Source of the DNA: Actinoplanes xinjiangensis
GTDB lineage: Bacteria; Actinomycetota; Actinomycetes; Mycobacteriales; Micromonosporaceae
Reading direction: 5' to 3'
Assembly (NCBI RefSeq): GCF_003148685.1
Contig: NZ_QGGR01000013.1
Span: 62,001-126,000 of the forward strand
DNA: 64,000 nucleotides
Shown: piece by piece, positions 1 to 7,377 of the stretch
Layout of the letters: every line of letters starts with the position of its first letter
Position numbering within the stretch: position 1 is the stretch's first letter
Notes under the pieces: generated by a model
Database searches by the model: none
Told to the model about the DNA's origin: nothing
Seen by the model: the letters and a program-made list of their open reading frames with translations, nothing else
Position numbers and translations under genes: made by a program

Positions 1-126
1 CCGCGTGTCGAAATACCCGTTGCGGACGAACAGGTCACGCGCGCTGTCGAGGATCGCCTGGCGGGTGAGCTGCGCGTACTCAGCGCGCCTGCCGCCTGCG
101 GCGGAACCGTTCCGTCCGGGTGCCAT
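1..126 (-). CDS. TetR family transcriptional regulator, N-terminal part
   Basis: The first 42 codons of a minus-strand gene that runs off the left edge. After a basic, Gly/Ala-rich start, the text TRQAILDSARDLFVRNGYFD is the typical first two helices of a TetR DNA-binding domain, where ILDSARDLF-x-RNGY is the family hallmark. The ATG at 126 is the natural start. The gene is divergent from the oxidoreductase at 203 and a perfect palindrome lies between them, so it probably represses itself and that neighbour. The ligand-binding domain is outside the window, so the inducer cannot be guessed. Confidence 0.85.
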   Translation of the reverse strand, partial: MAPGRNGSAAGGRRAEYAQLTRQAILDSARDLFVRNGYFDTR

Positions 127-149
127 GCCGCAGATCATAGCTGCTACGT

Positions 150-173
150 TTCAGTAGAGTGCACTCTACTGAA
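150..173. promoter_or_regulatory. perfect 24-bp palindrome, probable TetR operator
   Basis: The half-site TTCAGTAGAGTG is followed directly by its exact reverse complement, giving a gap-free 24-bp dyad. It sits 23 bp before the TetR start and 29 bp before the oxidoreductase start, where it would cover both promoters. TetR dimers bind dyads of this size. That this TetR binds it is inferred from position. Confidence 0.75.
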
Positions 174-202
174 CAGAGTGCCTCCTTTCGAAGGGTGGTC
201 TG

Positions 203-1159
203 GTGCGAGCGGTGTGGTTGAGGGAGTTCGGGTCGCCGACGGTTCTGCGGGTGGAGGACACCCCCGATCCGGTGGTGGCGGCCGGGCAGGTGCTCATCGG
301 TGTGGAGTTCGCCGGCATCACGTGGATCGAGACGTCGTTCCGCGCCTCCGGGTTCGGGCCGTTCCCGGCGCCGCCGATGATTCCGGGCAACGGGATCGGC
401 GGGACCGTGCTGGCCGCCGCCGATCCCGCGGACCGGCACTGGGTCGGCAGGCGTGTGGTCACCGGCACCGGCGGATCCGGTGGGTATGCCGAGAAGGCGA
501 CCGTCGACGCCGGCTCACTGATCGGGGTGCCCGCCGGTGTGGCGATCGACGACGCGGTCGCTCTACTGGCCGACGGGCGTACCGCGTTGATGATCATGGC
601 GGCGGCGGGCGCCCGGCCCGGTGACCGGGTCCTGGTAGAGGCGGCCGCCGGAGGCGTCGGGTCGCTGCTGGTGCAGCTGGCGGCCGCTGCCGGCGCCCGG
701 GTCGTGGCCGCCGCCGGCGGGACCCGCAAGCTCGCCGTGGCCCGCGGCCTCGGCGCGCACACCACCGTCGACTACCGCGATCCCGCCTGGGCCGAGGCGG
801 TGCGCGGGGCCGCCGGTGGTGTCGACGTCGTCCTGGACGGCGTCGGTGGTGACATCGCCACCACCGCCTTCGGGCTGCTCGCCGACGGCGGCCGCATGAT
901 CAGCTTCGGGTTCAGCGCGGCGGCCGGATGGCCGGACGTCTCCGACGAGGCTGCCGCACGACGCGGGATCCGCGTGCAGCGCGGCGTCTTCGGTGCGCCC
1001 GACGAGCAGACCCGCCGTACCACCGAGGCCCTGGCCCTGGCCGCATCCGGACGACTGCGGCCGGTCATCGGTCAGCGACTTCCGCTCGAGCGGGCCGCTG
1101 ACGCCCACGCCGCGATGGAGACCCGCGCGGTGATCGGCAAAACCCTTCTGGCCGTCTGA
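203..1159 (+). CDS. zinc-less medium-chain dehydrogenase, NADPH:quinone oxidoreductase-like
   Basis: The product has 318 residues, the usual length for the quinone oxidoreductase branch of the medium-chain dehydrogenase superfamily. The N-terminal GroES-like fold begins MRAVWLREFGSP. The Rossmann half carries AAAGGVGSLLVQLA (about residue 150), the AxxGGVG nucleotide-binding loop of NADPH-dependent members. No cysteine-rich zinc loop is seen. The family reduces quinones or activated alkenes with NADPH. The GTG start follows an AAGGG ribosome-binding site. The divergent TetR gene and shared palindrome suggest an inducible detoxification role. The substrate is unknown. Confidence 0.85.
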   Translation: MRAVWLREFGSPTVLRVEDTPDPVVAAGQVLIGVEFAGITWIETSFRASGFGPFPAPPMIPGNGIGGTVLAAADPADRHWVGRRVVTGTGGSGGYAEKATVDAGSLIGVPAGVAIDDAVALLADGRTALMIMAAAGARPGDRVLVEAAAGGVGSLLVQLAAAAGARVVAAAGGTRKLAVARGLGAHTTVDYRDPAWAEAVRGAAGGVDVVLDGVGGDIATTAFGLLADGGRMISFGFSAAAGWPDVSDEAAARRGIRVQRGVFGAPDEQTRRTTEALALAASGRLRPVIGQRLPLERAADAHAAMETRAVIGKTLLAV

Positions 1160-1295
1160 CCGGGGCGCAGAGCCGGCTGACCGGTCCGGGCCGGCCATCG
1201 CAGTCACCAGCCGTTCCAGGGCACCGTGACCGGTTCCGGTGCGGTCGGCCCGGCGGCGTGCGGCACCGTTCCCGGGCTGACCAGCCGGTAGGGCC

Positions 1296-1314
1296 GGCCA
1301 CCCGGTGGGTGGCC
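1296..1314. terminator. hairpin between convergent genes
   Basis: GGCCACCC, a GGT loop and GGGTGGCC form a perfect 8-bp stem between the ends of the convergent genes at 203-1159 and 1327-2961. There is no T-tract, which is usual for GC-rich actinobacterial terminators. Confidence 0.5.
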
Positions 1315-1326
1315 CGAGGGTGCCGT

Positions 1327-2961
1327 TCAGTGCCGGAAACTGCCGACCAGGGTGGTCAGGTCGTTGGCGAGCCGGGTGAGGTCGCCGGCCGCCTGCTGGG
1401 TCGCTTTCGCGCCGTCGGCGGTGGCGTTGGCGACTTCCGCGACGCCGGAGACGGTACGGGCGACGTCGGCACTGCTGGACGCGGCTTCGGCCACCGACCG
1501 GCTCATCTCCCCGGTGGTCGCGGTCTGCTCCTCGACGGCCGAGGCGATGGTGGTGGTGTAGTCCCCGATCTGGCGGATCACGTCGGTGATCTCCTCGATG
1601 GCCGTGGCCGCGGTACCGCTGGAGGCCTGGATGTTGGCGATCCGGCCGGTGATCTCCTCGGTGGCCTTCGCGGTCTGCTGGGCCAGCTCCTTCACCTCGC
1701 CGGCGACCACCGCGAAGCCCTTGCCGAGTTCACCGGCGCGGGCGGCCTCGATGGTGGCGTTCAGGGCCAGCAGATTGGTCTGCTCCGCGATGCTGGTGAT
1801 CAGGCGGACGACGTCGCCGATCTCGGCGCTCGCCGCGCCGAGGGCGGCGACCTGGTCGGTGGTGCGCTCGGCGACGGTCATTCCGGACTGCGCGACCTCG
1901 GCCGCCTTGCCGGCGTTCGATGCGATCTCGGTGATGGAGGCGCTCATCTGTTCCGCCCCGGCGGCGATCGACTGCACTCCGGCGTTGACCTCTTCACTCG
2001 CGGCCGTCGCGGTGGTGGCCCGCTGTGCCGCGTCCGCGGCGCCGGACTGGAGTTGGGTGCTCACCGCGGACAGCTCTTCCGATGCGCCGGCCAGGGTCAC
2101 GGCTGATCCGCCGATGCTGGTGACCGCCTGGCGCAGTGACGTGACGGCGGCGTCCAGGGCGCGGCCCATCTGCCCGGGCTCGTCCTGCGAGGTCAGCCCG
2201 GTGGTACGGGTCAGGTCGTTGGCGGCCAGAGCGTCGCAGACGGCCTTCACCTTGTGCAGCGACCGCACGATGGCACGGGCGACGAACACGCCGAGGCCGA
2301 GCGCGAGCAGCAATCCGATGACGAGCAGCAGGATCGACTGGATGCGGCTGGACTCGTAGCCCGATTGCGCATTCGCGGCACTGGCGGCGGCGTCGGCGTC
2401 CTCCGCCGCGGTCAGGGCGGCGATGTCCTTGTTCATCTGTGCCACGAGCGGCAGGATCTCGGCGTTGCGGGTCTGCTCCCAGGTGGCGATGTCCTTACGC
2501 TGCCCGGCGGGTATCTGTTGGGTCTTCACGACCTGCTCGTACGCCTGCCGTTGCGATTCCAGGTCGTCGATCAGAGCCGGGTCGCCGCTGGGGTTGCTGC
2601 CCCGGTAGGCGGCGAGCGCCGTGTCGAAGGCGTCGAGGTCCGCGGTGAACGCGTCGGTGTACTTCCGGGTGTCGGCAGGCCTCTGCGAGATCAGCTGGAA
2701 GGCGGTGTCGAGCCGAGCCTGCACCAGCGCCTTGTCGAGGACGCCGATGGCTTTGACGGAGGCGAGGTTGCTGCGGTAGATCTGCTGCGCGGATCCGCTC
2801 GCCTCGCTGAGCGCGGAAAGCCCCAGGACACCGACGAGCAGCGCGACCAGCGCGGCGAGCGCCACGGCGGTCAGGATCTTGATGTTGACGCTCAGGTCGG
2901 CGAACGATCGCCGGCCCCGGGTCACCGGCTCCAGGGCAACGGCACCTGCATAGGTGTTCAT
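1327..2961 (-). CDS. methyl-accepting chemotaxis protein
   Basis: A 544-residue transducer with classical order: a short cytoplasmic start, TM1 (about 28-50), an extracytoplasmic four-helix-type sensor (about 51-205), TM2 (about 207-230, [18 protein letters not shown]), a HAMP region, and a long coiled-coil signalling domain. The signalling tip contains [19 protein letters not shown] (about residue 392), the near-invariant hairpin that contacts CheA and CheW. The last residues (TLVGSFRH) carry no CheR-binding pentapeptide. No other chemotaxis gene is in the window, so it must feed a kinase elsewhere. It lies beside the sugar locus, but a sensory link to those sugars is only a guess. The ligand is unknown. 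Confidence 0.93.
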   Translation of the reverse strand: MNTYAGAVALEPVTRGRRSFADLSVNIKILTAVALAALVALLVGVLGLSALSEASGSAQQIYRSNLASVKAIGVLDKALVQARLDTAFQLISQRPADTRKYTDAFTADLDAFDTALAAYRGSNPSGDPALIDDLESQRQAYEQVVKTQQIPAGQRKDIATWEQTRNAEILPLVAQMNKDIAALTAAEDADAAASAANAQSGYESSRIQSILLLVIGLLLALGLGVFVARAIVRSLHKVKAVCDALAANDLTRTTGLTSQDEPGQMGRALDAAVTSLRQAVTSIGGSAVTLAGASEELSAVSTQLQSGAADAAQRATTATAASEEVNAGVQSIAAGAEQMSASITEIASNAGKAAEVAQSGMTVAERTTDQVAALGAASAEIGDVVRLITSIAEQTNLLALNATIEAARAGELGKGFAVVAGEVKELAQQTAKATEEITGRIANIQASSGTAATAIEEITDVIRQIGDYTTTIASAVEEQTATTGEMSRSVAEAASSSADVARTVSGVAEVANATADGAKATQQAAGDLTRLANDLTTLVGSFRH

Positions 2962-3244
2962 GGTCTCTCCTCGGCACTTGCCAGAAAGGCCCGGCCAGGG
3001 GCGACCGGGAACCTCCTGCGGTCACGCACTCGCCGGCCGCACTACTCCCGTTCGGCAACCGTCCGGGCCCGCTGAGTCGCAACCTCGGGCGGACACCGGC
3101 CGTACGACGATGGGTCGGTACCCACGTTCGGCGAGTCGCCGTGGGCCCGGACCAGGCCGGCGGCGGCCTACCGGTCGCGGAGGCCGATGCGGAGGGGGAT
3201 CCCACCGTGCGGCCCGGCGATCCGCCGGTCCTCGAGCGTGCGGG

Positions 3245-4273
3245 TCATCGGGCCGCGGTGGTGCGCCGGATGACCAGCGTCGGTGACAGCTTGATCTGAG
3301 CGGTCCGGCGGTCACGCTGATCGATGCGGTCGATCAGCAGGCGGGCGGCGTTCACGCCCATCTGCCGGCCGTCCTGGTCGACGCTGGTCAGCGAGATCGG
3401 CCCGAACGCGGCGAGGGCGCTGTTGTCGTAGCCGGCCACCGAGATGTCCCCGGGCACCGACAGGCCGGCCTCGGCGATCGCTTCGAGCGCGCCGAGCGCG
3501 ACGACGTCGGCGCCGGCGAAGATCGCGGTGGGCCGCACCGGGCGATCGAGCAGCTGCCGGGCACCCAGGTAGCCGCCGGCCTGGGTGTAGCTCGTCGACG
3601 CGATGTCGATCTGGTCCTCGAGTCCGTGGGCGATCATGGCTTCCCGGTAGCCGTGGGCGCGTTGCGCGTTGGGCATCTCGGCGAGCCGTACCCGGTCGGT
3701 CTCGTGGTGCTCGATGTGGGCGATGCGGCGGTGGCCGAGGCCGGCGAGATGCTCGACGACCAGGGCGGCGCCGGCGATGTCGTCGTCGGTGACGCTGTCG
3801 TAGGCCGGCGAGGAGCCGTGCCGGCCGACGACCACGGTGGGTACGCTGCGGGCGACCTCGTTGAGGCGGCTCTTGGCCGACACCGGGGCGATCAGGACCA
3901 GCCCGTCCATGCTGCGGTCGATCATCGCGTCGATGACCCGGGCCTCGGCCTTCTCGCCGTTGCAGCCGGGGGCGAGCAGCACCTGGTAGTCGCTGTCGCC
4001 GAGTTGGGCGGTGATGCCGTCGAGGATGTCGGCGAAGAACAGGTTGCGCAGTTCCGGCAGCATCACGCCGATGGTGTACGTCTGTCCCCGCAGGCCCCGG
4101 GCCGCGGCGGACGGCCGGTAGCCGAGGTCGGCGATCGCCTGCTGCACCTTGGTACGCATGGCGGGGCTGGCGCCGTACGCGTTGCGCAGCACCTTGGAGA
4201 CGGCGGTGGTGGACACCTGGGCGTGGCGCGCGACGTCGACGATGGTGACGCGACGGGGCGCGGGCTTGTCCAC
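3245..4273 (-). CDS. LacI family repressor (copy A)
   Basis: The product has 342 residues. The N-terminal helix-turn-helix reads RVTIVDVARHAQVSTTAVSK, followed by the hinge helix region (GYRPSAAARGLRGQ) and a periplasmic-binding-protein-like sugar domain with the LacI/GalR motifs FAGADVVALGALEA and PGDISVAGYDN. The start is GTG with GAGGAGA 8 bases upstream. It lies 43 bp behind the second LacI gene on the same strand and probably shares its transcript. The two are about two-thirds identical by eye and have the same recognition helix (VSTTAVSKVLRNAYG), so they likely see the same operator. The effector is presumably a rhamnose- or glucose-containing sugar (inference from the neighbouring genes). 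Confidence 0.93.
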   Translation of the reverse strand: MDKPAPRRVTIVDVARHAQVSTTAVSKVLRNAYGASPAMRTKVQQAIADLGYRPSAAARGLRGQTYTIGVMLPELRNLFFADILDGITAQLGDSDYQVLLAPGCNGEKAEARVIDAMIDRSMDGLVLIAPVSAKSRLNEVARSVPTVVVGRHGSSPAYDSVTDDDIAGAALVVEHLAGLGHRRIAHIEHHETDRVRLAEMPNAQRAHGYREAMIAHGLEDQIDIASTSYTQAGGYLGARQLLDRPVRPTAIFAGADVVALGALEAIAEAGLSVPGDISVAGYDNSALAAFGPISLTSVDQDGRQMGVNAARLLIDRIDQRDRRTAQIKLSPTLVIRRTTAAR

Positions 4274-4316
4274 CTGGGTTCTCCTCTGTGGCCGGGGGTT
4301 GAGGAAAGCGTACTGA

Positions 4317-5354
4317 TCAGCGTGGTGGACCGGTCGTGCCCCGTACGACGGGGGTGGGGGTCAGCTTGACGTGCGCCGCGGGGCGCCCCGGTTCGGTGAT
4401 GCGGTCGAGCAGCAGGCCGGCCGCCGTGACGCCGATGTGGTGGCCGGCCTGGTCCACGGTCGTCAGGGAGATCGTCCGGAAGGCGGCCAGGGTGATGTCG
4501 TCGTATCCGGCGACGGAGATGTCGCCGGGTGCGGACAGCCCGGCCTCGGTGAGGGCGTCGAGCACGCCGAGGGCGACGACGTCGGCGCCCGCGAAGATGG
4601 CGGTGGGCGGGTCGGGCCGGGCGAGCAGGAGCCGGGCGCCGAGGTGGCCGCCGTCGCGGGTGTAGGTGGTCGAGGCGATGTCGATGTGCTCGCCGAGGCC
4701 GTGCGCGCGCATGGCGTGGCGGTACCCGTCGGCGCGTAGCGCGTTGGGCATCTCGGCGAGCCGTACCCGGTCGGTCTCGTGCTGCTCGATGTGCGCGATG
4801 CGGCGATGGCCGAGGCCGGCGAGGTGCGCCACGACGAGTCCGGCGCCGGTGAAGTCGTCGTCGTTGACGGTGTCGTACCGGGCCGAGTGGCTGTGCCGGC
4901 CGATGACCACGGTCGGCACGGTTCGCGCGATGCCGTCGAGGTGCGCGGGGGAGGAGACCGGTGCGATGAGGATGAGGCCGTCCATGCTGCGGTCGATCAT
5001 CGCCTCGGTGACCCGGGCCTCGCTCGTGGCGTCGTTGCCGCCGCAGGTCATCAGCAGCTGGTATTCGGTGTCGTCGAGGTGTTCGGCGACGCCGTCGAGG
5101 ATGTCGGCGAAGAACGGATTGCGTACGTCCGGCAGCATCACGCCGACGGTCCAGGTGCGCCCGCGCAGTGCCCGGGCGGTGGCCGAGGGCCGGTAACCGA
5201 GCCGGTCCACCGCGGCGCGGACCCGGCTGCGCATCTGCGGGCTGGTGCCGTAGGCGTTGCGCAGCACCTTGGACACCGCGGTGGTCGACACCCCCGCGTG
5301 CCGGGCCACCTCCACGATCGTCACCCTTCGGGCGGCTGTCCGGGGTTGGGGCAT
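4317..5354 (-). CDS. LacI family repressor (copy B)
   Basis: A 345-residue LacI/GalR regulator divergent from the ABC-transporter operon. The helix-turn-helix is RVTIVEVARHAGVSTTAVSK, and the sugar-binding core has FAGADVVALGVLDA and PGDISVAGYDDI. An ATG with GGGAG 5 bases upstream starts it. Its own upstream region holds GTGAAACGTTAC, and a near copy lies at the ABC promoter, which fits a repressor that controls both itself and the importer. It and the downstream LacI gene are clearly a tandem duplication that has diverged mainly in the effector domain and C-terminal tail. Confidence 0.94.
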   Translation of the reverse strand: MPQPRTAARRVTIVEVARHAGVSTTAVSKVLRNAYGTSPQMRSRVRAAVDRLGYRPSATARALRGRTWTVGVMLPDVRNPFFADILDGVAEHLDDTEYQLLMTCGGNDATSEARVTEAMIDRSMDGLILIAPVSSPAHLDGIARTVPTVVIGRHSHSARYDTVNDDDFTGAGLVVAHLAGLGHRRIAHIEQHETDRVRLAEMPNALRADGYRHAMRAHGLGEHIDIASTTYTRDGGHLGARLLLARPDPPTAIFAGADVVALGVLDALTEAGLSAPGDISVAGYDDITLAAFRTISLTTVDQAGHHIGVTAAGLLLDRITEPGRPAAHVKLTPTPVVRGTTGPPR

Positions 5355-5370
5355 GCGCTCTCCCTGTTTA

Positions 5371-5382
5371 GTGAAACGTTAC
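5371..5382. promoter_or_regulatory. LacI-type operator, AACGTT core
   Basis: GTGAAACGTTAC lies 17 bp before the LacI copy B start. The CG centre flanked by AAA and TT is typical of LacI/GalR operators, and near-identical boxes lie at 5515, 16723, 16867 and 16945. Binding is inferred. Confidence 0.6.
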
Positions 5383-5471
5383 CCACCATAGAGATCATCC
5401 CGAGGGTGCGGAAGCGTGGATCGTCGAGCGGTCATCGCCAGCGGTTACCGAGATTGTTGACGTGGAACCCC

Positions 5472-5501
5472 TTGACGCTGTTCGGCACGCGCTCGTAAGG
5501 T
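5472..5501 (+). promoter_or_regulatory. promoter of the ABC/rhamnosidase operon
   Basis: TTGACG (5472-5477), an 18-bp spacer and TAAGGT (5496-5501) make a good vegetative actinobacterial promoter. A LacI-type box begins 12 bp after the -10 box, close to the expected transcription start, where a bound repressor would block initiation. Confidence 0.6.
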
Positions 5502-5513
5502 CGGCGAAACATT

Positions 5514-5529
5514 TGGAAAACGTTACCCA
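5514..5529. promoter_or_regulatory. LacI-type operator over the transcription start
   Basis: TGGAAAACGTTACCCA shares the run AAACGTTACCCA with the LacI copy B upstream box. Its AACGTT core is at 5519-5524, just downstream of the TTGACG/TAAGGT promoter. Confidence 0.6.
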
Positions 5530-5595
5530 CATCACTCCCGGCGCTGTGGTGGCCGCCTCGACCCGGCGTCGGCGCCGCGGCCGTCCACCTGTCTA

Positions 5596-5607
5596 TGAAA
5601 CGATTCA
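5596..5607. promoter_or_regulatory. third, near-palindromic LacI-type box in the ABC leader
   Basis: TGAAACGATTCA matches the TGAAACG-TTCA dyad in 11 of 12 positions and lies 16 bp before the permease start. It may be an auxiliary operator that allows looping with the site at 5514. Confidence 0.4.
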
Positions 5608-5623
5608 GCAAGGTGGCTTCCCC

Positions 5624-6559
5624 GTGACGACCAATCTGCAGGAACGCATCCCGCACCGGGCCCCGGCGACGGTCCGTCCCCATCGGCGGGGGCGCGTCGC
5701 GCCACCCTGGTGGTTCACCGCCCCGGCTCTGGTGCTGTTCGCCTTCGTGGTGCTCGTCCCGAGCGCTCGCGGCGTCTACTACGCCTTCACCGACTGGGAC
5801 GGCCTCGACCCGAACCTCAGCTTCATCGGCCTGGACAACTTTCGGGCCATGGCCGACGACCCCGACGCGCTCCAGGCCATCGGGCACACCCTGCTGATCG
5901 CGGTGGCCATCACGCTCATCCAGAACGGGCTCGGCCTGCTGTTGGCGCTCGGCGTCAACACCATGATCAAGAGCCGGAACCTCCTGCGGGCCCTGCTGTT
6001 CGCCCCCGCCGTGGTCACCCCGATCGTCACCGCCTACCTCTGGCGTAACCTGCTCGGCCCGGACGGCGCGGTCAACAGCCTGCTCGGCGCGGTCGGCCTG
6101 GACTCGTGGCGGCAGAACTGGCTCGGCGACCCCGACCTGGCCCTCTGGATGATCGTGCTGGTCGTGGTCTGGCAGTTCGCCGGCTACTCCATGGTGATCT
6201 TCCTGGCCGGCCTGCAATCGGTGCCCAGGGAGATCTACGAGGCCGCGGCCATCGACGGCAGCGGGCCGGTCCGCCGCTTCTGGTCGATCGTCCGGCCGCT
6301 GCTCGCGCCGGCCATCACGATCAACCTGATGCTGTCGATCATCGGGGGGATCAAACTCTTCGACCAGGTGTACGCCCTCACCGGCGGCGGACCCGGGCAC
6401 GCCACCGACACCATCTCCACGCTGATCTACAAGGACGCGTTCACCCTCGGCGAGTTCGGCTACAGCATCGCCCTCGCGGTCGTGCTGACCGCCATCGTCG
6501 CGCTCGCCTCCGCCGGCCAGTACGCCGTGCTGTCCCGCAACGAGAAGGCGGCGTCATGA
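5624..6559 (+). CDS. ABC sugar transporter permease (MalF/LacF type)
   Basis: The first inner-membrane subunit of a carbohydrate importer of the CUT1 type, about 311 residues and six membrane spans. The EAA loop that docks the ATPase is visible as EIYEAAAIDGSGPVRRFWSI (about residues 205-225). The GTG at 5624 (VTTNLQERIP) was chosen because it follows AGGTGG. The open frame extends back to 5462, but that stretch contains the promoter and operators and reads as non-protein. It overlaps the next permease by 4 bp. No ATPase gene is present, which is usual in actinomycetes where a shared MsiK-type ATPase serves many importers. Confidence 0.93.
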   Translation: MTTNLQERIPHRAPATVRPHRRGRVAPPWWFTAPALVLFAFVVLVPSARGVYYAFTDWDGLDPNLSFIGLDNFRAMADDPDALQAIGHTLLIAVAITLIQNGLGLLLALGVNTMIKSRNLLRALLFAPAVVTPIVTAYLWRNLLGPDGAVNSLLGAVGLDSWRQNWLGDPDLALWMIVLVVVWQFAGYSMVIFLAGLQSVPREIYEAAAIDGSGPVRRFWSIVRPLLAPAITINLMLSIIGGIKLFDQVYALTGGGPGHATDTISTLIYKDAFTLGEFGYSIALAVVLTAIVALASAGQYAVLSRNEKAAS

Positions 6560-7377
6560 ACCGCTACACCCGGCGTACCCTCGCGCTCGAAATGCTCATG
6601 ATCGCGGTGGCGATCGTCTTCGCCTTCCCGGTCTACGTGCTGGTCAACCTCGCGATCCGGGCACCGTCGGACACCTCGTCACCGATCAGCCCCACCCTCT
6701 CGCCCACCCTGGACAACTTCACCCAGGCCTGGCAGGAGGGCGGACTCGGCGGCGCCCTGATCAACAGCGTGCTCGTCACCGCCGTCAGCGTCCTGATCGT
6801 GCTCGCCGTGTCGTCGCTGGCGGCCTATCCCCTCGCGAGAAGCACCGCACACTGGTCCCGCGGCACCTTCCTGCTGATCCTGCTCGGACTGGTCCTGCCG
6901 TTCCAGCTGGCCGCCCTGCCGCTCTACCAGACCATCCGCGATCTCGGACTGCTCGGCTCGGTCTGGTCACTGGTGCTGTTCTACGCCGGCCTGCAGGTGC
7001 CCTTCACCACGTTCCTCTACGTCGGGTTCCTCCGCGCGCTGCCCCGCGACTTCGAGGAGGCCGCCACCATCGACGGCTGCGGCCCGCTGACCGCGTTCCG
7101 TTACGTCGTCCTGCCGATGCTCAAACCGATCACCGTCACCGCACTGGTGCTCAACACCGTCAGCGTCTGGAACGACTTCTTCACCCCACTGCTCTACCTG
7201 TCCGGCAGCGACCAGCAGACCATGCCCGTCGCGGTCGCCGGCTTCGTCGGCCAGTTCGTCTCCGACTGGAACCTCATCTTCGCCGCGCTGCTGATCAGCA
7301 TCGTCCCGGTCCTCGCCGTGTACCTGGCTCTGCAGCGCAGCATCATCAACGGATTCGCGGGAGGGCTGAAGGGATGA
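6556..7377 (+). CDS. ABC sugar transporter permease (MalG/LacG type)
   Basis: The second permease subunit, 273 residues, starting MNRYTRRTLALEMLM at an ATG that overlaps the previous stop (ATGA). Six hydrophobic segments are visible. The EAA loop reads DFEEAATIDGCGPLTAFRYV (about residues 175-195). It pairs with the upstream permease to form the channel. It overlaps the following alpha-L-rhamnosidase gene by 4 bp, which ties import directly to intracellular rhamnoside hydrolysis. Confidence 0.94.
   Translation: MNRYTRRTLALEMLMIAVAIVFAFPVYVLVNLAIRAPSDTSSPISPTLSPTLDNFTQAWQEGGLGGALINSVLVTAVSVLIVLAVSSLAAYPLARSTAHWSRGTFLLILLGLVLPFQLAALPLYQTIRDLGLLGSVWSLVLFYAGLQVPFTTFLYVGFLRALPRDFEEAATIDGCGPLTAFRYVVLPMLKPITVTALVLNTVSVWNDFFTPLLYLSGSDQQTMPVAVAGFVGQFVSDWNLIFAALLISIVPVLAVYLALQRSIINGFAGGLKG

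Noticed and set aside
4290-4312. GGAAAGCGTACTG before LacI copy A as a further LacI box
   Set aside because: It lacks the AACGTT core and matches the other boxes only partly.
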